A stretch of 64,000 nt of DNA. Origin: Pseudomonadota bacterium (GTDB taxonomy: Bacteria > Pseudomonadota > Alphaproteobacteria > Sphingomonadales > Sphingomonadaceae). Made by a program: the position numbers and the translations under genes. The stretch lies in the NCBI GenBank assembly GCA_023423655.1, contig JAFAFE010000002.1:62001-126000 (forward strand), in the 5' to 3' direction. Every line of letters starts with the position of its first letter. The stretch's first letter is position 1. The notes under the pieces were generated by a model. The model had not been told where the DNA came from, did no database searches, and saw nothing but the letters and a program-made list of their open reading frames with translations. This document shows positions 8,082 through 16,703 of the stretch, in pieces.

Positions 8082-8972
8082 TTAATCCGAAAGATCAGCC
8101 CCTGCCGCCGGTGTCGTGCCGCTTGCCCCGGTGCCCGCAGTCCCGGCAGCGGGTGCACCCGCAGCAGGCGCTGCCCCTATGCGCTTGGCAAGTTCTGCCG
8201 GATCAAGCGCGACATTTTTAACCAAAGTATCCGCCGCGCCCAGTTGCGGCACTACGCGGCCCGCGACCGACACATCCATGGCCTGCGGACGGCTGGTGCG
8301 GATGGTGAGGCCCTTGCTGCCAGCGGGAACGACATAACGCTCGCCGGTTTTAAGTTCGGCTTCATGGACACGCTTGCCGGTCGCATCGTCGATGCGGAAC
8401 CAGACGGCATCTTTGGCGGCAATCACGACTTCGGCATTGGCATCGACAGCGGGCGCCGCAGCGGTCGCGGTGCCGGTCGCAGCGCCAACCGGTGCGCCGG
8501 TGTCGGCTTCGGGGGTGAGTTCGGTATCGGCGACGGTCACATCATTGCTGCTGGTGAACACGCCCGAACGCCACACGCCCCATGCGCCGACAAGCAGCAG
8601 CGCGATCAACCCTGCGGTCCAGGCAAGCTTGCGCGGCGGGACGCGGGCCGGGTCGACCGGCTCATAAGCTTCATAGGTTTGCGCCGGACGATAATCGTCT
8701 GTGCCCAATTCTTCGCGCAACCGTGCGACCATCTGCACTTCGTCAAGGCCGAGCGAGCGGGCAAAGGCGCGCACAAAACCCATGGCATAGGTTTTGCCGG
8801 GCAGACCCGAATAATCGCTCGCCTCGATCGCCTTCAAATGCCGCAACGGGATGCGGGTGTCGGTTGCAATATCTTCAATAGATTTCCCTGCTTTTTCGCG
8901 GGTTTCTTTCAAAAACGCCCCGACCGCGCTGATTTGCGGCGTTTCGGTTGCGTCTTCATTCGTCTCGTCCAT
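8082..8972 (-). CDS. rodZ: RodZ-like helix-turn-helix membrane protein
   Basis: The product is about 296 residues when started at ATG 8972, which has GGGAG about 8 nt upstream; an upstream ATG at 9002 lacks this. An N-terminal HTH_25 domain (about 14-80: GAFLKETREKAGKSIEDIA...) is followed by one membrane segment (about 117-137, LAWTAGLIALLLVGAWGVW). A periplasmic DUF4115-type domain comes next (about 190-270, including AKDAVWFRIDDATGKRVHE), and the tail is Ala/Gly/Thr-rich. RodZ links MreB filaments to the elongasome. It precedes cpoB by about 200 nt on the same strand. Confidence 0.88.
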   Translation of the reverse strand: MDETNEDATETPQISAVGAFLKETREKAGKSIEDIATDTRIPLRHLKAIEASDYSGLPGKTYAMGFVRAFARSLGLDEVQMVARLREELGTDDYRPAQTYEAYEPVDPARVPPRKLAWTAGLIALLLVGAWGVWRSGVFTSSNDVTVADTELTPEADTGAPVGAATGTATAAAPAVDANAEVVIAAKDAVWFRIDDATGKRVHEAELKTGERYVVPAGSKGLTIRTSRPQAMDVSVAGRVVPQLGAADTLVKNVALDPAELAKRIGAAPAAGAPAAGTAGTGASGTTPAAGADLSD

Positions 8973-9136
8973 GATCGTCTCCCGAAGGGCGTGCCCACCC
9001 ATATCGTTATTTTCTGCCCTCGTCCCGCTTCAACACAATAGTTTTTAACCATTGTCAAATCCGGTGCGGGGGCTGCCTCAAGATTTTATAGGCTTGCCTG
9101 CCCATTGTTATATTTTTGCGTTCACCAGCTATCTTT

Positions 9137-11431
9137 TTAGAGGCTGAGATCCACGCCATTATCCTTGGCCCAGCCGAGCAAGGTTTCACGCGGCTTTGCG
9201 GGGGGATGGGCGATGAGTTGCGGCATGAAATCGCGTAACTTCTGCACATCGAGCGAATGGATCATCGCCTTCACCGGCCCGATGCCCGCAGGGGTGATTG
9301 AAAGCCGCTCGATCCCAAGGCCGAGCAGCGCCATCGCCTCAAGCGGTTTGCCGCCCATTTCGCCGCAAACGCCCAGCTTGACGGGGCTTGCGCCAACAAT
9401 AGTGACGACGCGGTGGAGGAAACGCAGCACCGCAGGGCTGAGCCAGTCATAGCGTTCGGCAAGCTTGGGGTGCGACCGGTCTGCGGCAAACAGGAATTGG
9501 GTGAGGTCATTGGTGCCGACCGAAAGAAAATCGAGATGCGGCAGGATGAGGTCCAATGTTTCGGCGAGCGCGGGCACTTCCAGCATCGCGCCATATTGGA
9601 TGGCGGAGGGAAGCTTTGCACCGCGCTTGCACAGAAAATCGCGCTGGGCGGCAAACAGGGCGCGCGCCTGTTCAAACTCCCACGGCTCCGACACCATCGG
9701 GAACATCACATGGAGCGTGCGTCCGGCGGCGGCTTCGAGAAGCGCGCGCGCCTGACTTTTCATCAGCCCTTCGCGTTCCATCGCCAATCGCAACGCGCGC
9801 CAGCCCATTGCCGGATTTTCCTCATCTTCGATGTCGCTGCGCATATAAGGCAGCGCCTTGTCGCCGCCTATATCGACGGTGCGGAATACTACCGGACGGT
9901 CGCCTGCGGCATCCAGCACATCTCGATAAAGCCGCTGTTGCCGCTCGCGCTGGGGCATGGTGGCGGACACGAGGAACTGGAATTCGGTGCGGAACAGGCC
10001 GATGCCATCCGCGCCTGTGAGATCCAGATTGGTGACATCATCGCGCAACCCTGCGTTAATCATCAAGGTGATGCGCTTACCGTCAAGGCTGACCGGCGGC
10101 TTGTCACGCAAGGCGGCAAAGGCTGCGCGGCGCTTTTGTGTGCGGGCCAAACGCCCGTCAAAGGCTTCGTCAAGCTGCGCACTGGGGCGCACGATAACGG
10201 TCGCCTCCATCGTGTCGAGGAGCAGCATATCACCTTCGCGCACCTTGTGGCGAATGTCGCGGACGCGCCCTAGGACGGGGACGCCCATCGCACGCGCGAC
10301 GATGATGACATGCGCGGTGAGCGAGCCTTCTTCCAGCACCACGCCCTTCAAGCGGCGGCGGTCATATTCGAGCAATTCTGCCGGCCCCAGATTGCGCGCG
10401 ATGAGGATGGAATCCTGCCGCAAGCCCATTTGCGCGGCGGTGCCGACCTGACCCGATACGATGCGCAGCAAGCGGTTGGACAGATCTTCCAGATCGTGCA
10501 TCCGGTCGCGCAGCAGCGGATCGTCAATCTGCCGCATCCGCATCCTTGTGCGCTGCTGCACACGTTCGATGGCAGCTTCGGCGGTGAGGCCGCTGTCAAT
10601 CGCTTCGTTAATACGCCGCGACCAGCCTTCGTCATAGGCGAACATTTTATAGGTTTGCAGCACCTCGTCATGTTCGCCGCCGCCGCCAAATTCGGCCTGC
10701 GTCGCCATTTTGTCGATCTGCTCGCGCATTTTGTCAAAGGCGGAATAGACGCGGTGGCGTTCGGCCTCGATGTCTTCGGCGACCGTATGTTCGATAGTGA
10801 TGCGTGGTTGGTGGAACACCGCGGCCCCGCGCGCCATGCCGTCGACCAGCTTCAGCCCGTCGAGCCGCTGCGTCGATGTATCAAAGCTGTCGGTCGCGCC
10901 GGGGAGGTTTTCATCGACCAGTCCCGCATTCGAGATTAATTCCGAAAGAACCATCGCAACTGTTTGAAGCGCTTCGATTTCCACTTCGTCATAACGACGG
11001 GATTCGCGGTGCTGGACCGACAATACACCGGCCGCGCGCTCGCGCCGGACGATGGGAACACCTGCAAAGCTGTTGAACATTTCCTCGCCGGTTTCGGGCT
11101 TATAGGCAAAGTCCGGATGGGCGGCGGCTTCATCAAGGTTCAGCGTTTCGATATTGGACGCAATCGTCCCCACCAAGCCTTCGCCCAACGCCAATTTGGT
11201 GACATGGACCGCTTCCTGGTTAAGCCCGCGCGTCGCGAACAGTTCCAGCACGCCTTCGCGCAGCAGATAGATAGAGCACACCTCGCTATCGAGCGCTTCA
11301 CCGATAATCTGGACGACCTGATTAAGCTTGGCCTGCGCGTTGGTGCGCGATGCCATGACATCATGAAGGCGGGTGAGGATTTGACGGGCGGCCTGCGCGG
11401 CGGAAGAGGGGGGAGGGGGAGGCGTGGTCAT
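9137..11431 (-). CDS. ptsP: Phosphoenolpyruvate-protein phosphotransferase, nitrogen PTS (EI-Ntr)
   Basis: The 764-residue product has an N-terminal GAF domain (about 15-165), an EI N-terminal/HPr-binding region, the phospho-carrier His at 374 in GSLTAHVIIVA, and a C-terminal PEP-binding TIM barrel (TGADGIGLFRTEFQFL; VGTNDLTQF; VCGEMGG). EI-Ntr autophosphorylates with PEP and passes phosphate to NPr (PtsO) and EIIA-Ntr, a signalling chain for nitrogen, potassium and carbon status. The GAF domain binds glutamine in other alphaproteobacteria. The Pro-run MTTPPPPPSS at the N-terminus is unusual but still in frame. It lies upstream of rodZ on the same strand. Confidence 0.97.
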   Translation of the reverse strand: MTTPPPPPSSAAQAARQILTRLHDVMASRTNAQAKLNQVVQIIGEALDSEVCSIYLLREGVLELFATRGLNQEAVHVTKLALGEGLVGTIASNIETLNLDEAAAHPDFAYKPETGEEMFNSFAGVPIVRRERAAGVLSVQHRESRRYDEVEIEALQTVAMVLSELISNAGLVDENLPGATDSFDTSTQRLDGLKLVDGMARGAAVFHQPRITIEHTVAEDIEAERHRVYSAFDKMREQIDKMATQAEFGGGGEHDEVLQTYKMFAYDEGWSRRINEAIDSGLTAEAAIERVQQRTRMRMRQIDDPLLRDRMHDLEDLSNRLLRIVSGQVGTAAQMGLRQDSILIARNLGPAELLEYDRRRLKGVVLEEGSLTAHVIIVARAMGVPVLGRVRDIRHKVREGDMLLLDTMEATVIVRPSAQLDEAFDGRLARTQKRRAAFAALRDKPPVSLDGKRITLMINAGLRDDVTNLDLTGADGIGLFRTEFQFLVSATMPQRERQQRLYRDVLDAAGDRPVVFRTVDIGGDKALPYMRSDIEDEENPAMGWRALRLAMEREGLMKSQARALLEAAAGRTLHVMFPMVSEPWEFEQARALFAAQRDFLCKRGAKLPSAIQYGAMLEVPALAETLDLILPHLDFLSVGTNDLTQFLFAADRSHPKLAERYDWLSPAVLRFLHRVVTIVGASPVKLGVCGEMGGKPLEAMALLGLGIERLSITPAGIGPVKAMIHSLDVQKLRDFMPQLIAHPPAKPRETLLGWAKDNGVDLSL

Positions 11432-11510
11432 GCTCCCCTCCCTTAGCAGAGAAAATCTGTCTTTGTCCCGTTATTTTGTCCGGCTTATGCGGGCAAAGCC
11501 CACTTCCGGC

Positions 11511-12545
11511 CTATTTTTTGGGTGGCTGGGTTGGGGGAGCCGTGGTCGGTGCGGGCGCGGGCGCAGGGGTAACTACCGGTGCAGGCACGCTGCTCGGCGG
11601 GAGCGGCGTGGTCACGGGACCGCTTACCGGATTGGCGGGCGTTGTGGTGGCAGGGCCGGTCACTTCGCGCGGTGCTGCAAAAACGACCGGATTGTCCGGC
11701 TGGACAGCGGGCTGGGCGCTTGCAGGGCCGGTAATTTCACGCGCGGGGGCAAACACGACGCGCTGCTCCGGCGTTGATCCCGGAGCGATCGGATAGACCG
11801 CCACCGGACCCACAACTTGCGCGGCAGGCGCGGGCTGATAGGGCGCAGCTCCCGGCATCATCGCACCGGTCGGCGCGGTGGAGGCAAATTCGGGCTTGGG
11901 CTGGAGCGCATACCAAGCGGCATAATCGCGCTGGTAATTGGCATAAGCTTCAAAGAAATCGACAAACGGCTTGTCCATCGCCGCCATGTTGAGCGTCACA
12001 AAATCATGCACGGTCGCGGGCGTGGTCAGCACGGCCTGTCCCGCCAACGTCATCGCAGTCGAGCAGAATTGCTTCATCACCGGCGGCGTTGCGAAATAAT
12101 TGTACAATTTGGTCGAAAGCTTGTCGCGTTCGGCAATGCCGTTGGTGCCATACATGGTCGCGAGATTTTTGATGACCCATTTTTCAGAGTCCGCAATCGG
12201 CTTTTTATTGGCTTTCAGAAAGCCGTTATAATTGGCGATAAGCTGATCCTCGCCGACACCGCGACAGCCGAGCGCGGCGACGTTCAGTGCAATGCGGAAA
12301 TTCCACAAAGCCTGTTCGCGTGACAGATTCACATTGGGCGTCAGACGCGTTCCGAACTGGTCGGTCGCCGGAATGGCAAGATTGGTTGCGGCCTGATTGG
12401 GCGGGACAGGCATCGGCACCGGCGGCGGCGGGGGCGGCGGCAATGTCGCCACCAACTGCGGCGGCGGGGTTTTGGTGCCACAGCCTGCCAGCACCATTGT
12501 CAGCGCGACAAGCGTTCCGCGTTTAACCCAATTCCCGTACGTCAT
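11511..12545 (-). CDS. Putative lipoprotein of unknown function
   Basis: Starting at ATG 12545, with GGGGTGG just upstream, the product is 344 residues. Its signal peptide ends in a lipobox (LTMVLAGC), predicting lipidation. A Pro-rich segment (LPPPPPPPVPMPVPPNQ) precedes a globular middle (about 60-230) with two Cys and many aromatic residues. The tail (about 235-344) is Pro/Ala/Thr-rich with repeated units such as EITGPASAQPAVQPDNPVV. I do not recognise the globular domain. A longer frame to 12626 is open but would bury the signal peptide. It lies 79 nt upstream of ptsP, in the same direction. Confidence 0.7.
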   Translation of the reverse strand: MTYGNWVKRGTLVALTMVLAGCGTKTPPPQLVATLPPPPPPPVPMPVPPNQAATNLAIPATDQFGTRLTPNVNLSREQALWNFRIALNVAALGCRGVGEDQLIANYNGFLKANKKPIADSEKWVIKNLATMYGTNGIAERDKLSTKLYNYFATPPVMKQFCSTAMTLAGQAVLTTPATVHDFVTLNMAAMDKPFVDFFEAYANYQRDYAAWYALQPKPEFASTAPTGAMMPGAAPYQPAPAAQVVGPVAVYPIAPGSTPEQRVVFAPAREITGPASAQPAVQPDNPVVFAAPREVTGPATTTPANPVSGPVTTPLPPSSVPAPVVTPAPAPAPTTAPPTQPPKK

Positions 12546-12747
12546 TCGTGCCACCCCATTTGTCTGGATACCATAGATTAACCTTGAAGGCCCTGTTGCC
12601 AGTTTACACCCCCGAAGGTCAAGCAACCAGCTTTAATCACCGCTGAACCGCGCGACGAAACGGTCCTGTGGCGAGTCAAAATGCACTGGCCACGCAGCAG
12701 ATGCGCGGCGGTGCGCGTCAGGTATGTGTCGGCTGACGGCCGGATGC

Positions 12748-13746
12748 TTAGCGCGCCAGCGCGGTTTCAGCCTCTTCGACCAGCCGCGCGATAATATCGG
12801 CGACCGGTTCTTCCTTATTGACCATGCCGACCGATTGCCCCGCCATGAGCGAGCCATTTTCAACATCACCATCAATCACCGCGCGGCGCAATGCGCCTGC
12901 CCAATAATGTTCGATTTCAAGCTGGGCTTCGGCCATATCGACCAAGCCTTCGTCGAGCCGGTTGGCGACTTCGCGCTGCTTGGCGGTAAAGGCTTCGGTG
13001 CCTGCATTTTTGAGCGCGCGCACGGGGATGACCGGAAGGCGCGGGTCAATCTGGACACTCGCCACCGCATCACGGGCCGAGGCGCGGATGAAGGCTTTTT
13101 TGAAATTGGGATGCGCGATGCTTTCATTGGCACACACAAAGCGCGAGCCAAGCTGCACACCCGCTGCACCCATTTCCAGATAGCCCGCAATCGCTTCGCC
13201 GCGCCCGATGCCGCCTGCGACAAAAATCGGCACATCATCGGCGATTTCGGGGAGGATTTCCTGCGCCAACACGCTAGTCGCGACCGGCCCGATATGGCCG
13301 CCTGCTTCCATACCCTCGATGACAATGGCGTCCGCGCCCGAGCGCACCAGCTTCTTGGCGAGCGCCAAAGTCGGTGCAAAACAAATGACCTTCGCGCCCA
13401 TTTCCTTGATCGCTTCAAGGCTGCCCTTGGGCGGCAATCCGCCTGCCAGCACGACATGGCTGACCTGATGTTTGGCGCAAACCGCGATAAGATCGAACAA
13501 TTGCGGGTGCATGGTGATGAGATTGACGCCGAACGGCTTTTGCGTGAGCGCCTTGGTGCCTGCAATTTCACCGTCGAGCAATTCGGGCGTCATCGCGCCG
13601 CACGCAATCACTCCAAAGCCGCCCGCATTGGAAATGGCCGCGACCAGATGGCGTTCCGACACCCAGCTCATCGCGCCGCACATGATGGCAACCTCGCAAC
13701 CGAGAAAATCGGTGCCGCGTTGCATTAAGGATTTAAGGCTACCCAT
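12748..13746 (-). CDS. Nitronate monooxygenase family FMN enzyme
   Basis: The 332-residue product matches the 2-nitropropane dioxygenase/nitronate monooxygenase TIM-barrel family. The visible motifs are CGAMSWVSERHLVAAISNAGG, FGVNLI, IVIEGMEAGGHIG (the segment with the catalytic-site His) and VAGGIGRGEAIAGYLEMGAAGVQLGSRF (phosphate-binding). These flavoenzymes oxidise alkyl nitronates, and some related members are quinone or enoyl reductases. Its ATG overlaps the lysC stop (TAATG at 13746), so it is translationally coupled to aspartokinase, although no metabolic link is obvious. Confidence 0.88.
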   Translation of the reverse strand: MGSLKSLMQRGTDFLGCEVAIMCGAMSWVSERHLVAAISNAGGFGVIACGAMTPELLDGEIAGTKALTQKPFGVNLITMHPQLFDLIAVCAKHQVSHVVLAGGLPPKGSLEAIKEMGAKVICFAPTLALAKKLVRSGADAIVIEGMEAGGHIGPVATSVLAQEILPEIADDVPIFVAGGIGRGEAIAGYLEMGAAGVQLGSRFVCANESIAHPNFKKAFIRASARDAVASVQIDPRLPVIPVRALKNAGTEAFTAKQREVANRLDEGLVDMAEAQLEIEHYWAGALRRAVIDGDVENGSLMAGQSVGMVNKEEPVADIIARLVEEAETALAR

Positions 13747-15002
13747 TAGGCCGCATCTTCCGCATCAAGGCCATAGGCCGTATGCAGCACACGCACCGCA
13801 AGTTCGGTGAAATCTTCGTTGATCAGCACACTGATCTTAATTTCACTGGTCGAGATGGCCTCGATATTGATGCCGCGTTCGGCCAAGGCTTCGAACATGG
13901 TGGCGGCAACGCCTGCGTGGCTCTTCATGCCGACCCCGACAATCGAGATTTTGGCAATCGTGCTGTCATGAAGAATACGGTTGAAGCCAATGGTTTCTTT
14001 GGCATTTTCCAGAATTTGCGACGCGCGTGCAAGGTCGGCGCGGGGCAAAGTGAAGGTCACATCGGTTTCGCCTTTTTCGCGTCCGACATTCTGGATGATC
14101 ATATCGACATTGATTGCAGCGTCGGCCAGCGGGCCAAAAATATGCGCAACCGCGCCCGGCTTGTCGGGCACCCGCGTCAGGATGATTTTGGCTTCATTCT
14201 TGTCATAGGCGACGCCGGTGATGAGTTGCCGTTCCATATCGCTTCCTTCAATTTCTTCGTCGCTAACGATCATTGTGCCGGGGGTGGGCGCTTGGCCGGG
14301 CTCGACAAAGCTCGATAGCACCTGCACCCGCACGCCTTCTTTCATGGCCAAACCGACCGAGCGCGTCTGCAAGACTTTCGCGCCAACGCTCGCCAGTTCC
14401 AGCATTTCTTCATAGGTGACCATTTGCAGCTTTTGCGCCTTGGGCACAATGCGCGGGTCGGTGGTATAGACGCCATCGACATCGGTATAAATGTCGCAGC
14501 GGTCGGCCTTGATCGCTGCTGCGACCGCGACCGCCGACGTATCGGAACCGCCACGACCCAAAGTCGCGACGCGGTTATCGTCCATCAATCCTTGAAAGCC
14601 CGGGATGACCGCAACCTTGCCCGCCTGCATCGCGGCGACGAGGCCTTCGGTTTCTACAGTATCGATACGCGCTTTTTCATGCGCTTCCATCGTGCGGATG
14701 GGAAGCTGCCAGCCAAGCCAGCTCCGCGCTGGCACACCAAGCGCCTGCAAGGACAAAGCGAGCAAGCCCGAGGTCACCTGTTCGCCGGATGCGACCACCA
14801 CATCATATTCCGCCGGATCATAAATGGGCGACGCTTCACGGCAGAAATTGACCAGACGGTCGGTTTCGCCCGACATGGCGGAAACCACCACGGCCACTTC
14901 ATTGCCCGCATCCACCTCGCGTTTGACGATTGACGCAACCGTGCGGATACGTTCCGTTCCGGCCATCGAGGTGCCGCCGAATTTCATCACTATACGGGCC
15001 AT
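13746..15002 (-). CDS. lysC: Aspartate kinase
   Basis: The 418-residue product starts MARIVMKFGGTSMAG with the aspartokinase signature, has the kinase core (LGRGGSDTSAVAVAAAIKADRCDIYTDVDG) and two C-terminal ACT domains (about 265-410, with VGREKGETDVTFTLPR and VGVGMKSHAGVAATMFEAL). It catalyses the first step from aspartate to lysine, threonine and methionine. The ACT domains imply feedback control by lysine and/or threonine. It is divergent from ubiG with 111 nt between starts, and its stop overlaps the nitronate monooxygenase start. Confidence 0.97.
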   Translation of the reverse strand: MARIVMKFGGTSMAGTERIRTVASIVKREVDAGNEVAVVVSAMSGETDRLVNFCREASPIYDPAEYDVVVASGEQVTSGLLALSLQALGVPARSWLGWQLPIRTMEAHEKARIDTVETEGLVAAMQAGKVAVIPGFQGLMDDNRVATLGRGGSDTSAVAVAAAIKADRCDIYTDVDGVYTTDPRIVPKAQKLQMVTYEEMLELASVGAKVLQTRSVGLAMKEGVRVQVLSSFVEPGQAPTPGTMIVSDEEIEGSDMERQLITGVAYDKNEAKIILTRVPDKPGAVAHIFGPLADAAINVDMIIQNVGREKGETDVTFTLPRADLARASQILENAKETIGFNRILHDSTIAKISIVGVGMKSHAGVAATMFEALAERGINIEAISTSEIKISVLINEDFTELAVRVLHTAYGLDAEDAA

Positions 15003-15113
15003 GGTCTGTGGTTTATTCTCCGTCTTTGCGAATGCCAGCGCCTCTTAGGCAAGCGGCCTTTTGATGGCAACCGCAACGAACGAATATTTTCTTAAGGTAG
15101 AAAGCAACAAAAC

Positions 15114-15830
15114 ATGTCTTCTATTGTCGCGCGGGAAGCAGAACATTTCGGTGAGCTGGCGGCGGATTGGTGGAATCCCAAAGGATCGTCCGCCATGCTG
15201 CACAAGCTGAACCCCGTGCGTCTGGGCTATATCCGCGAGGCGATTGACCGGCATTGGGGGCGTGATGCGCGCAGCCGCACGCCGCTTGAAGGCAAGCGCG
15301 CACTCGATGTCGGCTGCGGCGCGGGGCTGCTGTGCGAACCGCTCGCGCGCATGGGCGCCGATGTCACGGGGGTGGATGCCGCACCCGAAAATATCGCAGC
15401 GGCCAAGGATCATGCGGCGGGGCAGGGGCTTTCCGTCCATTATCGTCATGGCGATATTGCGAAGATGAAGCTGGAGCCATTCGACCTTGTGACCAGCCTT
15501 GAGGTGGTCGAGCATGTCGCGGATCCGGCAGCCTTTGTGGCCGCGCTGGCGGACAAGCTGGCTGATGGCGGGTTGATGATCCTGTCCACCCCCAACCGCA
15601 CCGCCTTGTCGCGGCTGGCAATGATTACGGTCGGCGAAGGGCTGGGGCAAATCCCCAAAGGCACGCATAATTGGAGCCAATTCTTGACCCCTGACGAACT
15701 GGAGGCCCATGCCAAAGCGGCGGGGCTGGTGGTCACTGATAAACGCGGCCTGTCTTTTTCGCCTTCGCGCGGGTTCAAGATTAGCGATGATATGACGTTG
15801 AATTATTTGATGACCTTGGTGCGCGGTTAG
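15114..15830 (+). CDS. ubiG: Ubiquinone biosynthesis O-methyltransferase UbiG
   Basis: The 238-residue product has the UbiG opening (AREAEHFGELAADWWNPKGSS..., then LHKLNPVR) and the SAM-binding motif LDVGCGAGLLCEPLARMGA (about 64-82). VTGVDAAPENI, LEVVEHV and STPNRT follow. It performs both O-methylations of ubiquinone synthesis at the inner membrane. The divergent gene is lysC. AAGGTAGAAAG lies upstream as a weak ribosome site. Confidence 0.97.
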   Translation: MSSIVAREAEHFGELAADWWNPKGSSAMLHKLNPVRLGYIREAIDRHWGRDARSRTPLEGKRALDVGCGAGLLCEPLARMGADVTGVDAAPENIAAAKDHAAGQGLSVHYRHGDIAKMKLEPFDLVTSLEVVEHVADPAAFVAALADKLADGGLMILSTPNRTALSRLAMITVGEGLGQIPKGTHNWSQFLTPDELEAHAKAAGLVVTDKRGLSFSPSRGFKISDDMTLNYLMTLVRG

Positions 15831-15862
15831 GGGTAAAAGGGGGTGATTCAAAGAGAGTTGCC

Positions 15863-16465
15863 ATGCCTGAAACCGACTCGCGCATTGATGCTTATATCGA
15901 AAAATCCGCAGCCTTTGCGCAGCCCATTCTGACGCATCTGCGCAAGCTCGTCCATGACGCCGTGCCGGAGGCGGAGGAGGCGATCAAATGGGGGGTGCCG
16001 CATTTTACCGTCAACGGCAAAAATCTGGCGGGAATGGCCGCGTTCAAGGCCCATGCGAGTTTCGGTATCTGGCCGACCTTGGAGGAGGATGCCCCCGAAG
16101 CGACCCGCGATGGCATGGGCAGTTTCGGCAAGCTTGCCTCGCTTTCCGACCTCCCCGATGCGGCGGAATTGACCGCGCGGTTGCAGAAAGGGGCGGCGAT
16201 ACTCCGCGCAGGGATTAAAGCCCCACCCAAGCCCAAAAAGCCCGCCAAACCGCTCCCGCCTATGCCCGATGATCTGGCGGAGGCGCTCGCCGCCAATGCG
16301 GCTGCGAGCGCGATATGGGACGACTTTGCACCTTCGCATAAACGCGAATATCTCGACTGGGTTATCGAGGCGAAACGCGCCGAAACCCGTCAAAAACGCA
16401 TCGCCCAAGCGGTCGAATGGATTGCAGAGGGTAAACAGCGCAACTGGAAATATATGAACTGTTAA
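15863..16465 (+). CDS. YdeI/OmpD-associated family protein with DUF1801 domain
   Basis: The 200-residue product has an N-terminal DUF1801 domain (about 8-115; VPEAEEAIKWGVPHFTVNGKNLAGMAAFKAHASFG). The C-terminal YdeI-like helical part has AAASAIWDDFAPSHKREYLDWVIEAK, and the end ERNWKYM-like KQRNWKYMNC is typical of the family. Family members are cytosolic and poorly understood; E. coli YdeI homologues have been linked to stress survival. It starts 32 nt after ubiG and is probably co-transcribed. Confidence 0.88.
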   Translation: MPETDSRIDAYIEKSAAFAQPILTHLRKLVHDAVPEAEEAIKWGVPHFTVNGKNLAGMAAFKAHASFGIWPTLEEDAPEATRDGMGSFGKLASLSDLPDAAELTARLQKGAAILRAGIKAPPKPKKPAKPLPPMPDDLAEALAANAAASAIWDDFAPSHKREYLDWVIEAKRAETRQKRIAQAVEWIAEGKQRNWKYMNC

Positions 16466-16471
16466 TCCGCG

Positions 16472-16652
16472 CTCCTTCTCCCTTGATGGGAGAAGGAGAT
16501 GAAGACTTGGCAGCGTGCTGCCTAGTCGTAGCTGGATGAGGGTGCGCTATCCGTTTGAAGTGGCGCATGGTTGAGAGCACACCCTCATCCAACTTCGCGT
16601 AAGCTCGTTCCTCGCTAACGCTTCGATATCCTTCTCCCATCAAGGGAGAAGG
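16472..16652. repeat. Large nested palindromic intergenic element
   Basis: A near-palindromic segment at 16472-16498 (core CCTTCTCCCTTGATGGGAG) has its exact reverse complement at 16630-16652. Between them, GGATGAGGGTGCGCT (16534-16548) pairs with AGCACACCCTCATCC near 16577-16591. The whole 180-nt unit can fold into a long cruciform between the convergent ubiG-YdeI unit and the S9 peptidase gene. This type of dispersed palindrome is common in sphingomonad genomes and may also act as a terminator. Confidence 0.8.
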
Positions 16653-16703
16653 GGGTGGGGGAATATCCGGCCACTCCCCCAATCCCTCATTTTCCCAACA
16701 CCC

